DNA of 64,000 bases from contig NW_025791658.1 of the NCBI RefSeq assembly GCF_921293095.1, positions 3,286,001-3,350,000 of the forward strand, in the 5' to 3' direction. Position numbers and translations under genes: made by a program. The DNA is from Ischnura elegans. Taxonomy: Eukaryota; Arthropoda; Insecta; Odonata; Coenagrionidae. Below the pieces are notes generated by a model. It made no database searches, was not told the DNA's origin, and worked only from the letters and a program-made list of their open reading frames with translations. This document shows, in pieces, positions 53,410 through 64,000 of this stretch (position 1 is the stretch's first letter; every line of letters begins with the position of its first letter).

Positions 53410-53760
53410 AAGTTCCCTCACCCTGGTTTTGATAGATCGTCCTTATTCTGTATCTCCAAACCGATCGGTCGGCTCGGATTCGTCAGGTGGGACGTCACAC
53501 CGACTCCCGGCAAGCAGTGGTGCGATTCTGTACGAATCCTATCGGTGCGGCACCGACGTGAGGATGGGAGATCGTCGGTGGCCACCGACGACCTTACAGA
53601 ATCACTGAAAGTGCCGCTGTCGGTATGGAAACCGTTGTCATTACGGAAACCGTTGTCAGTACGGAATGATGTTCAGTTGGTGGGCTTGAAAGGGAAACTG
53701 ATCGGTGCGGTACCGACGAAATACAGAATACTGCCCCAGTGGAGAAAAATGCAAGACAAG
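53410..53760. other. ACCGACG-rich sequence, possible MITE
   Basis: GTCGGTG/CACCGAC words are repeated in both orientations (GGTGCGGCACCGACG, GTCGGTGGCCACCGACG, GTGCGGTACCGACG). GGAAACCGTTGTCAKTACGG is tandemly duplicated at about 53,627-53,665. TATTCTGTA at the left faces TACAGAATA at the right. A 162-codon open frame over it has no known motif. I favour a non-coding TIR element. Confidence 0.45.
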
Positions 53761-54346
53761 CAAGAGGTCAAAATAAAAAAAACACTACAAGCACACGTAA
53801 TTACGCAAACCCCCAACACAAGCACGAGGACAGATGAATGTGTCGTATCCAATTCCTACCACCAGGCGGAAATAATAAGGTGATTCTATGCAGATATCGT
53901 CTGCTTACTAACAGTTGACGGCTTTCCTGCATTTAAACTGGTTTACATCAGGCGCCCAGGTTGAAATAATGAGGGACAACAAATGAAATGTTATTCACCG
54001 ATTCTTATGATAGCCTTTTATCCATTGCTGTATTATGATATGATTTATTGGTCCCAGGATTTTACATAGTAAAATATGAGATAAGTGAAATACAAAACAT
54101 AAAATGTAATATGTATATATTATAAAAAAATAACAATCAGGTCAATTTGTGATACGAACACTCATCAGGTGCAAATTCAGGAAGAGCATGACCTCATATA
54201 CGCTGAGTCAGTGATGTATGAGGGTATTTAGTTATACAATGTTAACATTGTACGACCGAGAACCACCATATCCTTCTTCCCACCTTAGCCAGTCTTCCAC
54301 CTCTACTAACTCATGTATATAAGGTCTTTCTATTCCTGCACCTCGA

Positions 54347-54825
54347 TTATGTAAATGTGACAGCGACGACGGCGATAGATGACCATCACGTTCTCCTATC
54401 ACGTTCCGCTGTATCATGCGATCATGTAAACCACCGTCATCGCGCGTATCCTATAGGTACGAGCGCACGAGGTTGGTATCATTGAGAAATCTGAAGAGCC
54501 AATGAAATTCTTCGACACATCCTTGTCTGAGAATGCGTTGCCTGACGAGTCTTTGAAATTACAATAACAAACAACGAAAACATAACAGTTCAAGGCTAAG
54601 TACTTTGCTTCGCCAATAGGTAATATTATGATAAAGTACACGTAATATGGTAAAGTTGTGGGGAAAGTGTAGTATCACTTTTCGATGTGTGATAACGTAA
54701 TCCATTATGCTAATGCTCGCCGGGAGATGCTGCAGTCATATTTGCTATATCGTAGAGAATGGTCGAAAGGTCGTGACCTTGGATTGAAACTAATTAATGT
54801 TGAAATGATAAATGGAAGTGTCAAG
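54347..54825 (-). mobile_element. Second, partial copy of the 1518-2571 TIR element
   Basis: Starts at the terminus CACCTCGATTATGTAAATG and continues in reverse through TGATGGTCATC.. and TGGTATCATTGAGAAATCTG to AACTAATTAATGTTGAAATG, where similarity stops. The shared terminus confirms the element boundary at 2,571. The other end is missing. Confidence 0.75.
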
Positions 54826-55405
54826 GGTAAAACATTATACACTTTCGCGGAAATATGAAAGGGGAGCAATGAAACTGGTCGATATTAAAACTATTTACGT
54901 GAAATTTCCAACGCCTTTTGAAACAAAATTAAGCAATTCCACATATTTACACCTCAAACTATCCATTTTAAAATGAACACTCCGCGAAAAACTTATAAAC
55001 ATTACAGTAACATATTCCGAAAGATAAATTTTCAGCTTACTTCTTAATGCAGCTCATGAGGGAGTACAGCACACACCGGAGTATCTTGGCTAATGATGGG
55101 GGGAGACCGCACGAATAATCAGAAAACACGGATAACGCAAACTTTCACTTTAACACCAGGCAATGTTTATAATTTACCTAAAACAAACAATATATTATTA
55201 TTTATGCAGTCATTCTGTTATTTTATAGTGCTTCCTGAACTCATTGAGAGCTTTCTTCACCAGTCTGCGATCGATTTAGTGGCAATAACATGGTTGTACT
55301 CGTATTATTAATGGTCCATGTAAGGCCTGGTTTCGAAAATCACATTGGTGGCTGTGTTATAACGGATACAGACAAGTGGTTTGCACTAATGCTTCAAAAC
55401 CATTG
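54826..55405. other. No recognisable gene
   Basis: AT-rich sequence without supported features. Confidence 0.45.
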
Positions 55406-55900
55406 CTAGACATTGGGAACTACACTGTCAGGCACCACGCCACGTAGACGCCTCTCGCACAAGTTGCCTGGGTTGCAACCGCTGCGGGACGTGATCATGG
55501 AGCACGGTCGCTCGCTGCGAGGCTTGGAAAAGAGGAACACGGAGCTTCCGTGAATGCAGCTAGCGGGCGATCGCATCCATTTTACGAAGGCGATTTTAAT
55601 GGAAATAATGAGCTCGGTGTATCCTAACATTAACATGCAGTCATTCCGGTGATTTTGAGTCAGATTTTATTTTTCTATAAAGATCGCAGACTCCAACGAT
55701 GGGTTGTGTCATGCCACCCTTCCCCTGTCTTGGAGGTGTTGACCTGTGCCCTGAAAACATGAGCGTGGGAATTTGGGCAGTCTGTAGGTAGACACGAGAG
55801 CAACAGGGTGTGCCTGCCCATCGCAGTTACATTTGTAAATTCATCACCAACCTCAGTAATTAAACTTCTCCGAGATGTGATTCGCGTGGATTTCAATTCT
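55406..55900. other. Moderately GC-rich block, possible coding relic
   Basis: Plus strand 55,430-55,560 reads TTPRRRLSHKLPGLQPLRDV, IMEHGRSLRGLEKRNTELP, a stop, then MQLAGDRIHFTKAILMEIMS. Minus-strand frames of 76 and 73 codons also exist. Composition is richer in GC than the surroundings and non-repetitive. I do not recognise a family, so a processed pseudogene or TE fragment are equally possible. Confidence 0.3.
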
Positions 55901-56076
55901 TTGGTGCCCTAAACCCGATTCCAGGAGACGCAGCCAATCGAGTCTCCCTCCTTGAACGTGTCGATCACGACACTTGTTCTGGGACGAGTAGGAAGTTAGG
56001 ACACGCTGTGAACATGCGCTAACAACCCAGGCAAGGACACGTAGGGATCTCTTATGTCAAGCACAAGAGCCTCAAC

Positions 56077-56940
56077 CATGGGCGTACCCAGAATCAAAAC
56101 TACGGCAAAACTAGCTGCTAGTTAGGTTAATGAGACCAAAATTTTAAGGAAATTATGACAGCAATTACTTACTTTTTTATAATTATTTGCTTAGAAAGAT
56201 AACGATTTTTATTAATGTTCCATTTCTCACACTAATATCAATTTTCTTCAAAATAAAAATTTGTCCATAACTTTTGTTTTGAACTAAATTCATTTTCGCT
56301 TCTAGGGGGGGCAATTGCCGGGCAAAAAAAAATTCGGTTAGTTTTTCCGTGGAAAAATTCTTTTGAATACCGCATCGATATTGATTCATCATGGAATGAA
56401 AGAAATTCATAGTTTAATATGCAAAAAATTAATGGTTAACGACTCTGTAAGAAAATTTAGGATAAAAAAACATAAAGAGCAATTTTATCGTAGAAGTCGT
56501 AGTCCATGAAGAGGAGTTACCGCACACATACAAGGGCACATGATTATTAATCCCACTGGAGAGAAACACAAATATGCCCTTATCCCAAGAGTGAAATGGC
56601 AAAGCTATAAAACAGATCATTTTTCATTGTCGAATGGGTTAGTTTTACTTTCAAGGTTTTCCTTTAAATATACTTTGAACTCACAAAGCGAATAACTGGC
56701 GCAGCAGTTGTTCACGTGCATTAGAATAGTCCTGATCTTGTCGACACTACATTTCACAAAAATGAAAATAATGCTTCAGAACAAACGCTCAAAAGATGAA
56801 GAGTCAAGTTGAAGATCTTAACTATCAGTAACTTCATTCCAAATTATGCTTTATACAAGAATAAAGTGGTGGAATAATACTCTTTCTTTTTCTTTCGTAA
56901 CGAAAGAAATCTCCCTGGCCCCCTGCTGATTACACCCATG
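56077..56940. mobile_element. hAT-like element (CATGGGCGTACCC)
   Basis: Ends CATGGGCGTACCCAG and TGATTACACCCATG. Flanks GCCTCAAC (56,069-76) and GCCTGAAC (56,941-48), seven of eight. It belongs to the same broad group as 16,633-17,667. Interior non-coding, 864 bp, with GGGGGGGCAATTGCCGGGCA and its partial counterpart near the ends. Confidence 0.72.
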
Positions 56941-56949
56941 GCCTGAACA

Positions 56950-58022
56950 CATTTATGAATTATGTAATTAATTAACAAAATGTGGAAGTATCTGCACAGA
57001 TTTACTTTCCGACTAAGGAATGTATCAATATGTATCGCAACGTCCGCTAGCGAATGCTATCAACAAAAGCTATTGAGCATGAAGAAAAAGATGTAATTAT
57101 TTCTCGTTCTCATCCAGTATTAAGCACTTATAGTTTATGCTGTGGAAGCTACAGTCGTGATTTGATGACTTATTCGGCAAGTTTTTCGATACTTCAATGT
57201 AGTGTACTTGAATCCATCCTAGGCGATGAATGTTCTTCTAGGGTTTGCTCAACAGACCATCCACATTACCGATGGATTTCCCCCAAACAAAAATGGATTT
57301 CAATAAATGCTAGGCAAAACTCTTTCAGAGCAATCCTTTCATTTGTTAACCACTTGTGTGCCACACACTTACTGAGGCAGCTTGTAGGGTAGTGTGTAGA
57401 TGTATCATGCAATACACCAATATCATAAGCTAACTTTGACTTCAAAAGGAAGATAAAAAGACGGTGCACTCTATGTAGTGTGCACATGCTTCGTGGAAAC
57501 AACATATATAGAGAGGACATCGGAAAAGAAAGACATATAAACACTGAAGATAGACTTAGATCACTTAAGTAGAGATTTCGGCAATGGCATTATATTGGCT
57601 CCAATAACACACCAAAAATCACACATGCCTCACAAGGAACAACTATCACTGCAATGAACGATGGGTATTCATTAGCAGATATGCTCCTTTTCTCAAATGC
57701 TACGGAAAAAAAACAAGATTATATGGAATTTAGGGAAAAAAAAAACATTTAAAAAATTGAATACATAATAGGGAGGGTCGTACACTCAGGCCTGCAGTCT
57801 TAGTGGACCCTGTAGGGCCAACCGACCCTGGATACGTCATCAGCCCCTACATAAACCGATCTCCCCCTACATACGCCAAATCAAGGCATCCACCATCGGG
57901 TAATTTTTCCCTACCTTCCTTGACACAAGAAACTCAGGACTACTCAGCCTTCATACTATTCTTTATAGATGAGAATCTGAGGCACTGAACTAGAAATTCA
58001 TGCTGCTTTCAGAAGCACCAAA
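56950..58022. other. No recognisable gene; possible LINE debris
   Basis: A 112-codon frame at 57,054-57,392 and the end CTTGTAGGGTAGTGTGTAGATGTA resemble, weakly, the CR1-like 3' tail at 39.5 kb. Evidence is too thin for a firm call. Confidence 0.3.
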
Positions 58023-58715
58023 AGGGTAGTTTCCTTCATCAAAGAAAACGAAAGGCATTGATTGCGATTCGTTACCCACCATTAGTGTATTCATAATATA
58101 CAAATGATTTGGTTTTAAGAATACCAGATTAGATGAATGGCAATGGTCAATTTTATCCTCATTTTCAAGAACCCTACACTTATGTAGGGTTATTGCTCCT
58201 TTTAAAATAGTCCAGATTGGCACCCATGCGATGCCACTCCACATGATGTCACAGGGACCTAGATTCTATACGAGGAGTTATACATCGTCTGAGATTACCA
58301 ATGCATGCATGAGGCACAGAGCTCAGGGAAACATGTCTTAATAATCACCCATTAAAACTGGCTAAGGTCGGAAAGTTTCCCTCGTTTGATAAGGTATTAA
58401 TAATCCTTATTTAAGCCAAGCGCTACCAGCTAGCAGAGTACTCTGCTACCTGCTAGCATCCTGCGTCGTATCAGCGCTCAAAGCCTTGCCCCAAGGTCAC
58501 CTCACTTGCGGCAGCGGGAAGCAGAACTACGTCACACGGAGTTTTCCTGGCATTCATACTTAGCGGTTCCATTTTCGCATGCTTGAAAATTTTCACCTTT
58601 CATTTAATCTCGAAAAATAGATATCGTCATTTAAAAATCTAAATGCGTGAAATACGTACTCCAGGAATAAAAATCTTTCGATTTAGGCAGTAAAAAAATA
58701 ATAGGAAACCACCCT
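58023..58715 (-). mobile_element. Family A MITE, copy 6
   Basis: From AGGGTAGTTTCCTTCATC to GGAAACCACCCT with all landmarks. A 40-bp extra segment near 58,165-58,205 (ACCCTACACTTATGTAGGGT, a palindrome) is unique to this copy. Confidence 0.86.
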
Positions 58716-59164
58716 ATACTCAAGTAGGCCGCGTAACTTCAGGTGTGATTTTTGGAACCACTATCTTGCCTTCTCTATGCATCCATAGCTTACAATTGTA
58801 ATGGAATGAGATAGAGATGAACAACAGGTAAACGACAAACAACACTTAAGAGACAGAAAGACAAAATCCACATACGACAAAGTGAATAAACAGACAATCA
58901 ACAAACAACAAGGGACTTACAAACACAGACCTAACGACCTGTGGGAGGAAAACGAGAGAGAAAAATGTGAAGAATTTTCAGAGGCATTTAAACAGACAAA
59001 GGACACATATTGAACATCGTTATTTACAAACACACACACACACGTAAAAGAACACAGAAATGATTGATACATTTATGGTAGTGTACACAAAGGGGAAAAC
59101 TTTAGGAGAAAAATTACACAGTCGCATAAATTACAGAACTGCCATCTGATATATATAATGGGTA
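58716..59164. other. No recognisable gene
   Basis: A-rich stretch (ACAAACAACAA, ACACACACACAC). No family call. Confidence 0.4.
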
Positions 59165-59425
59165 TAAAATGGGAATATATGGGTTTAAAATTGTACAACA
59201 AATTGCCCTCTGGATTGAAGGAAATTTAAACTATCAGTGTTTTTAGAGGAAAACTAAGGGATTTTCTACTTAAAAACCTATTTTATTCCGTAAATGAGTA
59301 CTTGGGAGTTTTAATGAATGTATTATCTCATTGTATATATAATTAAGGTATTTTTATATTATGTAATTATTGGACATGTGCAATTTTCTTGACGTGCCTT
59401 ATATCAATGCACATTAAGCACAGCC
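59165..59425 (+). mobile_element. LINE 3' end, degenerate
   Basis: With two frameshifts the sequence reads LYNKLPSGLKE, VFRGKLRDFLLKNLFYSVNE, then a stop and a 3' UTR with TTGACGTGCCTTATATCAAT. It is the same pattern and UTR motif as 22,365-22,762. Confidence 0.65.
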
Positions 59426-60217
59426 CCTAACGTGCGCAAATACACTTTAAATGCCAAATATGAAAGATTAGAAATACGAAAATGTATTTTGTTTTGGTCA
59501 ATATGTACTGAAATTCATGGACAAGTGAAAATACGAGTGAATTGATCACTTTGATTGGAAGCATTGTCATCGCAATTAAATTCTTTTTAACGTAAGCACA
59601 TTTCTTCAAAGACAAAATCTTGCCATCAGGAGCAAAGTCTGTGCCGAGGGAGGGGAGGGGGTGGAGGGGAAGTCTCTAGTAAGTGGTGCGGGCCATACCT
59701 CAGCGGCGCCGCGGTGCGGGGTAGCGCCCTTGGGGGTGGATTGCATTACGACGGACGATATCTTGTAAACGCTTTGAGATAGGTCAAAACAAACAAAAAA
59801 TCGGCCCTGGAGGTCTTTACTTTTATGTTTTACATAGAAATAGCACTTTTTCGGCCCCAAACATTGCATTTGAGGGTCCTCAGTACTTAGGGCCCTTGGG
59901 GCACGGGTTGCCGTCATTTTAAAGTAACCAAATTTTAACACGTGAATATTAACCTCATTTGGATCATTTTGAGACTAGGAAAACATAACTTTTCTCAATT
60001 CTGAAAAATAAGGGCCGGCCTAATGCACATTGATGTAATTGATCTCTTGGCAAATAAAATGAATGAATAATTAAATCTTACGTTTACTCCCCACACACAT
60101 AAAGAAGCATCCAGATAATAAGTTTCCCCTCCAAGAAGTTTTTATTTTACAAGTCCCAAATTGAAGGGAACACTGTCGTCCACTTTTCGTGAAATTGAAA
60201 ATTTTAACTGTTTATAG
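59426..60217. other. Unassigned; GC-rich block at 59,640-59,900
   Basis: The block contains GGTGCGGGCCATACCTCAGCG, GCGCCGCGGTGCGGGG and CTTAGGGCCCTTGGGGC. A minus-strand frame of 111 codons has no known motif. It could be a TE fragment. Confidence 0.35.
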
Positions 60218-61232
60218 CATGTATGTATATAAAGCTCTGATATACGTGAAAGAAAATCTTGATATCTTCCCTAAAAGATGTGAAACTCACAATTATAGCA
60301 CAAGAAATAAGAACCTCTTATCCTTTAAACCAGTGTCGATTAGCAAAAACCAAATCTTCCCTTCCTAATTAGGTTAGGCATTAGGGTATTTAACCACCTA
60401 CCCATTACAGCCAGAATGACCAGTTTGTCTACATTTAAGAGGGTGACTCACAATTGGATTGTCTCACATCCTTTATATTCTGTAGATGAATTTTTTACAC
60501 ATAGTACTGATGACATTGTACAGTGGAACCTCGTTAAAGCGAGTACGGGCTATAGCGACACCCCCGCTATTACGAGAGATAGCCGATGCACCGTCAATTG
60601 ACCCTATAAATAAGCGTGTTAAAAAATTCGTTTTTACGAGACCCTTTCGGCGTTGGCTCTCGCCATAGCGAGGGTTTCACCGCCGGAAGACTTTCATCAA
60701 GACTCCTTAACCTCTGTAACCTCTAGCGATCTGTTAGAAATGAAGTTAATGGAGTGCTCAGTCTCAAATTTATGTGGTAAACTGTCGTTCGATAAATATA
60801 ATGATTGACGAAACAATGCTCTGCATGATTTTTATTCAGTGCGGCGCTTATAAATTGTTTGAATAGTTAGTCGTTATTTGAGTAAGGAAATTTAGTGATG
60901 CAAAAAAACATCGCCTTTCGTCTGGATTTATGCTTACGTTTATCGGATAGATGTTTATCTGTCGCTGCACCACTCGTGTTCCTGTATATCTGTTCGCAAC
61001 AGGTATATTGGCTATTATTTGCTCCACCTCCGGTAAAGTGACAATTCGCTATAGCGAGTGTTTATTAGTGCACCGTGGGGTGTCGTTATATCGAGGTTGC
61101 ACTGTATTTTGATGTAACCTATATATTTGATTGTATGTGATTTCTCTTATATATTTTTGTACTACTTTTTCTGACGAGGTCTCTGTATTTCTGAATACTA
61201 CTGACCAATAAAATTATTATTATTATTATTAA
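60218..61232 (+). mobile_element. LINE 3' end interrupted by pogo-like MITE D
   Basis: Before the MITE the frame reads SLYTYVKENLDIFPK, ETHNYSTRNKNLLSFKPVSI, FNHLPITARMTSLSTFKRVT and HPLYSVDEFFTHSTDD. This is the ordered set of RT C-terminal blocks ('HNYNTRNK', 'YN.LP', 'FK', 'YSv.EF'). After the MITE the 3' UTR resumes at 61,107 and ends GACCAATAAAATTATTATTA with an ATT microsatellite at 61,210-61,231. It is a clean case of a DNA element inserted in a LINE tail. Confidence 0.82.
60521..61104 (-). mobile_element. pogo-like MITE D, copy 2 (inverted, nested in a LINE)
   Basis: TA flanks. Begins CAGTGGAACCTCGTTAAAGC and ends TATCGAGGTTGCACTG. 584 bp against 583 for copy 1 at 31,052, with few differences along its length. 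Low divergence suggests recent activity relative to its host LINE. Confidence 0.9.
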
Positions 61233-61729
61233 AGCCCATGATATTCATTTGAAATACCTATTTACTATTGTAGCACACTCATAACGGAAGATCGCATGTT
61301 GAAAACATTTGTGAGGGTACTTTTGCACCCCCAGCAGCCAAATTGTGCAGAGGGTGACTTACAATTTTCCATAATATTGACTTTTCTCAATGAGAATGCC
61401 AGAATTACAATTTCATACCCATTTATTTATTTTCCGAGTGTTTCATCATCCTTCATTTGTCCACATTGAACACCACGTGAAAGTAAAGAAAGAAAAAAAC
61501 ACCATGAGAAAGTAAGATAATAGTAACAGTAAGCACGAATATCTTGTACAAAACCAAAGGAAATATTGCAATGTCTCATTCAACACGTACGCAGCTGCTT
61601 CGGTCGTAATGACCGAAACGCATACTTCATCTTCACACCGTTTCGGTCATAATGACCAATGAATGAGTGACTTTTTTGGCCATTAATAGCACGCTGTTGG
61701 CCACAGCTACTTTGGCGTGACGGACGTGA

Positions 61730-62297
61730 TGATGTTTCTGCTTTGCTTATTTGGCTTTTAGGAAACTTGAGAACTAAAAGAATCTGTGTTTTTTTGTAGT
61801 TTCTCCTGTATTTTGTATTATGTTCGATTGCTAGCAGTTCATTCATTTATTCATTATCGAAGTTTACATATCATGCTCAAAATAGCTTGCCGTTTGTTAA
61901 TTTTCCTTATTAAAAATGTTTGGTTGTTGCATTCAATGATTGTTCATTTGGCTTTTACGAAACATGACAACCAAAAGAAACCACATTTTAAGTTGTATGA
62001 TCTTAGGTTTTCCCAGCGTATCAGTTGCAGAAAAGTTTCTCAGGTTTCCCAAAGTTGTAAACAGCGACTTGCTGATTGTCCTCAGCGGATCTTCGGAACA
62101 TCCCCTGAGGATGATCAGCAAGTCGCTGGTCGAAACGTCGGGACACATGGACGACATCAACCGGCGGAAAACCAGAGAAACTTTTCAGCACATTTAAAGT
62201 TATTGTGGTACCGCACTGTTGCGTGAACTACTGAAACATTTCCTCCTTATGAGTGGCCTTCTAAATAAGGGTGCGTCGTACATGCCGTCAAGTACAG
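61730..62297 (+). mobile_element. Right half of the 18,439-19,587 pogo-like relic, copy 2
   Basis: Shares TTTTGTATTATRTTCGATTGC, CATTCATTTATTCATT, CAATGATT.TTCA.TTGGCTTT and the end AATAAGGGTGCG with the relic at 18-19.6 kb, then GCCGTCAAGTACAGT-TA. The left half is missing. It is interrupted by the foldback at 61,995-62,200. Confidence 0.7.
61995..62200. mobile_element. Foldback element (family F, copy 2)
   Basis: Arms GTTTTCCCAGCG..TGCAGAAAAGTTTCTC and GAGAAACTTTTCAGCA, with an inner palindrome around GCGACTTGCTGATTGTCCTC / GAGGATGATCAGCAAGTCGC. It inserted into TTTTAAGTT of the pogo relic, which is repeated on the right as ATTTAAAGTT. Related in plan and end sequence to 16,842-17,003. Confidence 0.72.
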
Positions 62298-62510
62298 TTA
62301 TAATGAGAAAACGATGCAAAGGACATATCGGACGGAACCGAAAGTAGTACTATGGGGTTTGGGGGCACGACATGCACCTATGTACTAACTTTGGTCGCAA
62401 TCCGTGCAGCCGTATGTAAACATATAGCGGACAAACAAACAGAAATCCTCATATATACAGCTTGCGGCAACATAACTTCCTTTTTTCAAAACTTGATAAA
62501 ACCCATTTAA

Positions 62511-62939
62511 CCCCTTCCACTTCAATTAATTTTCTGTATACCGTGCTCCTACCCTCTATTTATATGTCTGTGGTTCTTTTTAAATGGAGTTGTAGCTAAT
62601 GAAATAACATTTCGTAGTTTGTGATCAACCTGGAACAGTGAAATAAAAAGTGGTTATTAAATCATAATGTTCACCAACGAATCGTCTTCCCTTAAGGACC
62701 TCGAGAACTAATCCATTGCTACTCGTATAAAATCATTTTATTCCTTCCAATGCGTAATATTTCATGAAATATTAGTTCTTAATGTATACTATGGATGTTT
62801 TTAACACTGTTAATTTTTCAAAATATTTATTCGTTGCCCTAAATAGTCCTAAATTGTTAAAGTCTGATAACGAGATACACTCGTCATTGTGTCATCAGAA
62901 GTTCATGACGAGATATACTCGTCATTTCAGCGCAAGGGG
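62511..62939. mobile_element. piggyBac-like TTAA MITE (CCCCTTSC family)
   Basis: TTAA at 62,507-10 and 62,940-43. Termini CCCCTTCCAC and GCGCAAGGGG. Repeated TGACGAG.TATACTCGTCA words lie near the right end. 429 bp. Its right part is homologous to 30,438-30,620. Confidence 0.75.
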
Positions 62940-62943
62940 TTAA

Positions 62944-63839
62944 TGAATCAGAAATTTTTCCTTAATTTTTGATAATGTCGGCACATATCTAAATTTCTCT
63001 TCAAAAAGTTTTGATTGATCAAATCAGGTACGGTATGTCCCCTATTCTCCACACATGGGTAAACCGATTTCTGGCATTCGTCATGACTCTTGCCAGCAAA
63101 AAAAAGGCGTTATGCTGGCTGTTCGCGCAATCCGGCCCGAAGGACCAAAAATGACCCGACTTACAGAGAAGCGCACGCCAAAATTCCGCGTCCACACCCT
63201 CCCGGCTTTCGTTAAACACTGAATGACACCCATGCCATCTGCAAGGGCATGGATGATAGGGTCAGAGGGTTACTGACTAGCGCTGTGCGAGAGTCTCGTC
63301 TCGGCGGTCGAGAAGAGAATTTCATTGTCGGGACAAAACTCCCGTGCAAGGCGAGAATTTCCTATGAATACCGCAATCGGTAGATGATAGAGTTTACCCT
63401 TACGACTTTTATGGATTTATTCACGTAACAAAAATATTTTATTTAATGATTTACCCTCTGCATCCAATTTTTGGAAGAGTGTGCACGATGCTAATAGAGT
63501 TCCCGACGAGGGATTTGGTAAAAAAATTATTTCCTATCCTGGCCTCATTATTTAATATAAAATTTGAATCTTGTGTGGGGAGGGGGGGAAATACCCAACG
63601 CTGGCAATTTGTTTGTGGAAATTGGTGCTGAAAGCTAGTAGAGTCCTCGGATGGTTCACATAAACACGGGTTTCACAAAACCCCATAGATAAAAAGTCAC
63701 CAAGTTGAGAGGCCACTCCAAATCGATACAAAAAAATCGCTCAAAAATCATCCCTCAGAAAATGGGCGTTGACAGCAAACGCACACTACAACTGCTCCAA
63801 CGAATAATGGAAACTATACTCTGTAGGATCAAAACTTTA
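62944..63839. other. No recognisable gene
   Basis: Mixed composition. A minus-strand 66-codon frame at 63,019-63,219 and a plus-strand 61-codon frame at 63,446-63,631 have no motif I know. Confidence 0.4.
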
Positions 63840-63841
63840 TA

Positions 63842-64000
63842 CAGTTAAACCTCTTTACATCGTAATGGAGGGGAACAAAGTTTGGTCAATTTTTATCAAT
63901 GGAGGTTCACTATAGAGAGGTTTTAGTGATAGGCACCATTTTTTCATATCCTTTGGAAATGAAAGGTACTACCGTCTTTTAAACCATTATATTTATATGT
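63842..64000 (+). mobile_element. pogo-like MITE E, copy 2 (cut by window end)
   Basis: TA flank, then CAGTTAAACCTCTTTACATC and a sequence matching 45,992-46,150 with few changes (TCACTATAGAGAGGTTTTAG, CCGTCTTTTAAACCATTATA). The rest lies outside the window. Confidence 0.87.

Noticed and set aside
1..64000. CRISPR array, LTR retrotransposon or endogenous virus, bacterial operon or defence system
   Set aside because: No regularly spaced repeats, no paired LTRs or recognisable retroviral or viral genes, no prokaryotic gene structure. Spliced exons and MITEs mark arthropod nuclear DNA. I did not find an undescribed multi-gene system.

Overview
The window is arthropod nuclear DNA, most likely insect. 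It is AT-rich, exons with GT-AG introns are scattered through it, and it is dominated by nested, decayed transposable elements. I see no prokaryotic operon, CRISPR array, phage or retroviral gene. The only clearly functional gene is a TMEM65-like mitochondrial membrane protein on the minus strand. Four of its coding exons lie at 44,893-44,934, 39,647-39,714, 33,791-33,994 and 30,251-30,409. Splice sites, reading phase and protein similarity agree across all of them. The 5' exon(s) and start codon were not found, and the introns are filled with mobile elements. A weaker gene candidate is a GC-rich island at 9.9-10.35 kb, where an RFX-type X-box precedes a well-placed ATG.

Layout. 0.4-4.5 kb: a broken RAG1/Transib-like (or Chapaev-like) DDE transposase, split by a TIR element and a LINE. 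4.5-6.3 kb: two RTE-type LINE 3' ends. 6.4-9.3 kb: MITEs, a foldback element and an ATATCCA minisatellite. 11.76-12.33 kb: a deleted mariner with 72-bp perfect inverted repeats. 13.2-17.7 kb: two tRNA-derived SINE inverted pairs, a Mutator-like transposase remnant, a TTAA element and a hAT element carrying nested insertions. 18.4-29 kb: a pogo relic, TTAA elements, a LINE tail, a hAT and pogo MITEs.

30-45 kb is the TMEM65 gene body. Its introns hold pogo MITEs, a 143-bp tandem array grown inside a LINE, a 2.5-kb TIR element nested in a MITE, a hAT MITE that keeps the transposase C-terminus, a CR1-like LINE and several TTAA elements. 45-64 kb continues with pogo, hAT, mariner, LINE-endonuclease and TTAA elements.

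The nesting gives relative ages. One 0.65-kb MITE family (called family A here) occurs six times. One copy lies inside a pogo MITE, one lies inside a hAT, and one hosts the 2.5-kb TIR element. A second copy of that hAT family provides an empty site that confirms the TTAA target of a piggyBac-like MITE. I found no convincing undescribed multi-gene system. The most novel items are the RAG1-like relic, the mariner end structure, the Mutator-like element with TTTCCCGA-array ends, and the unclassified TIR elements.
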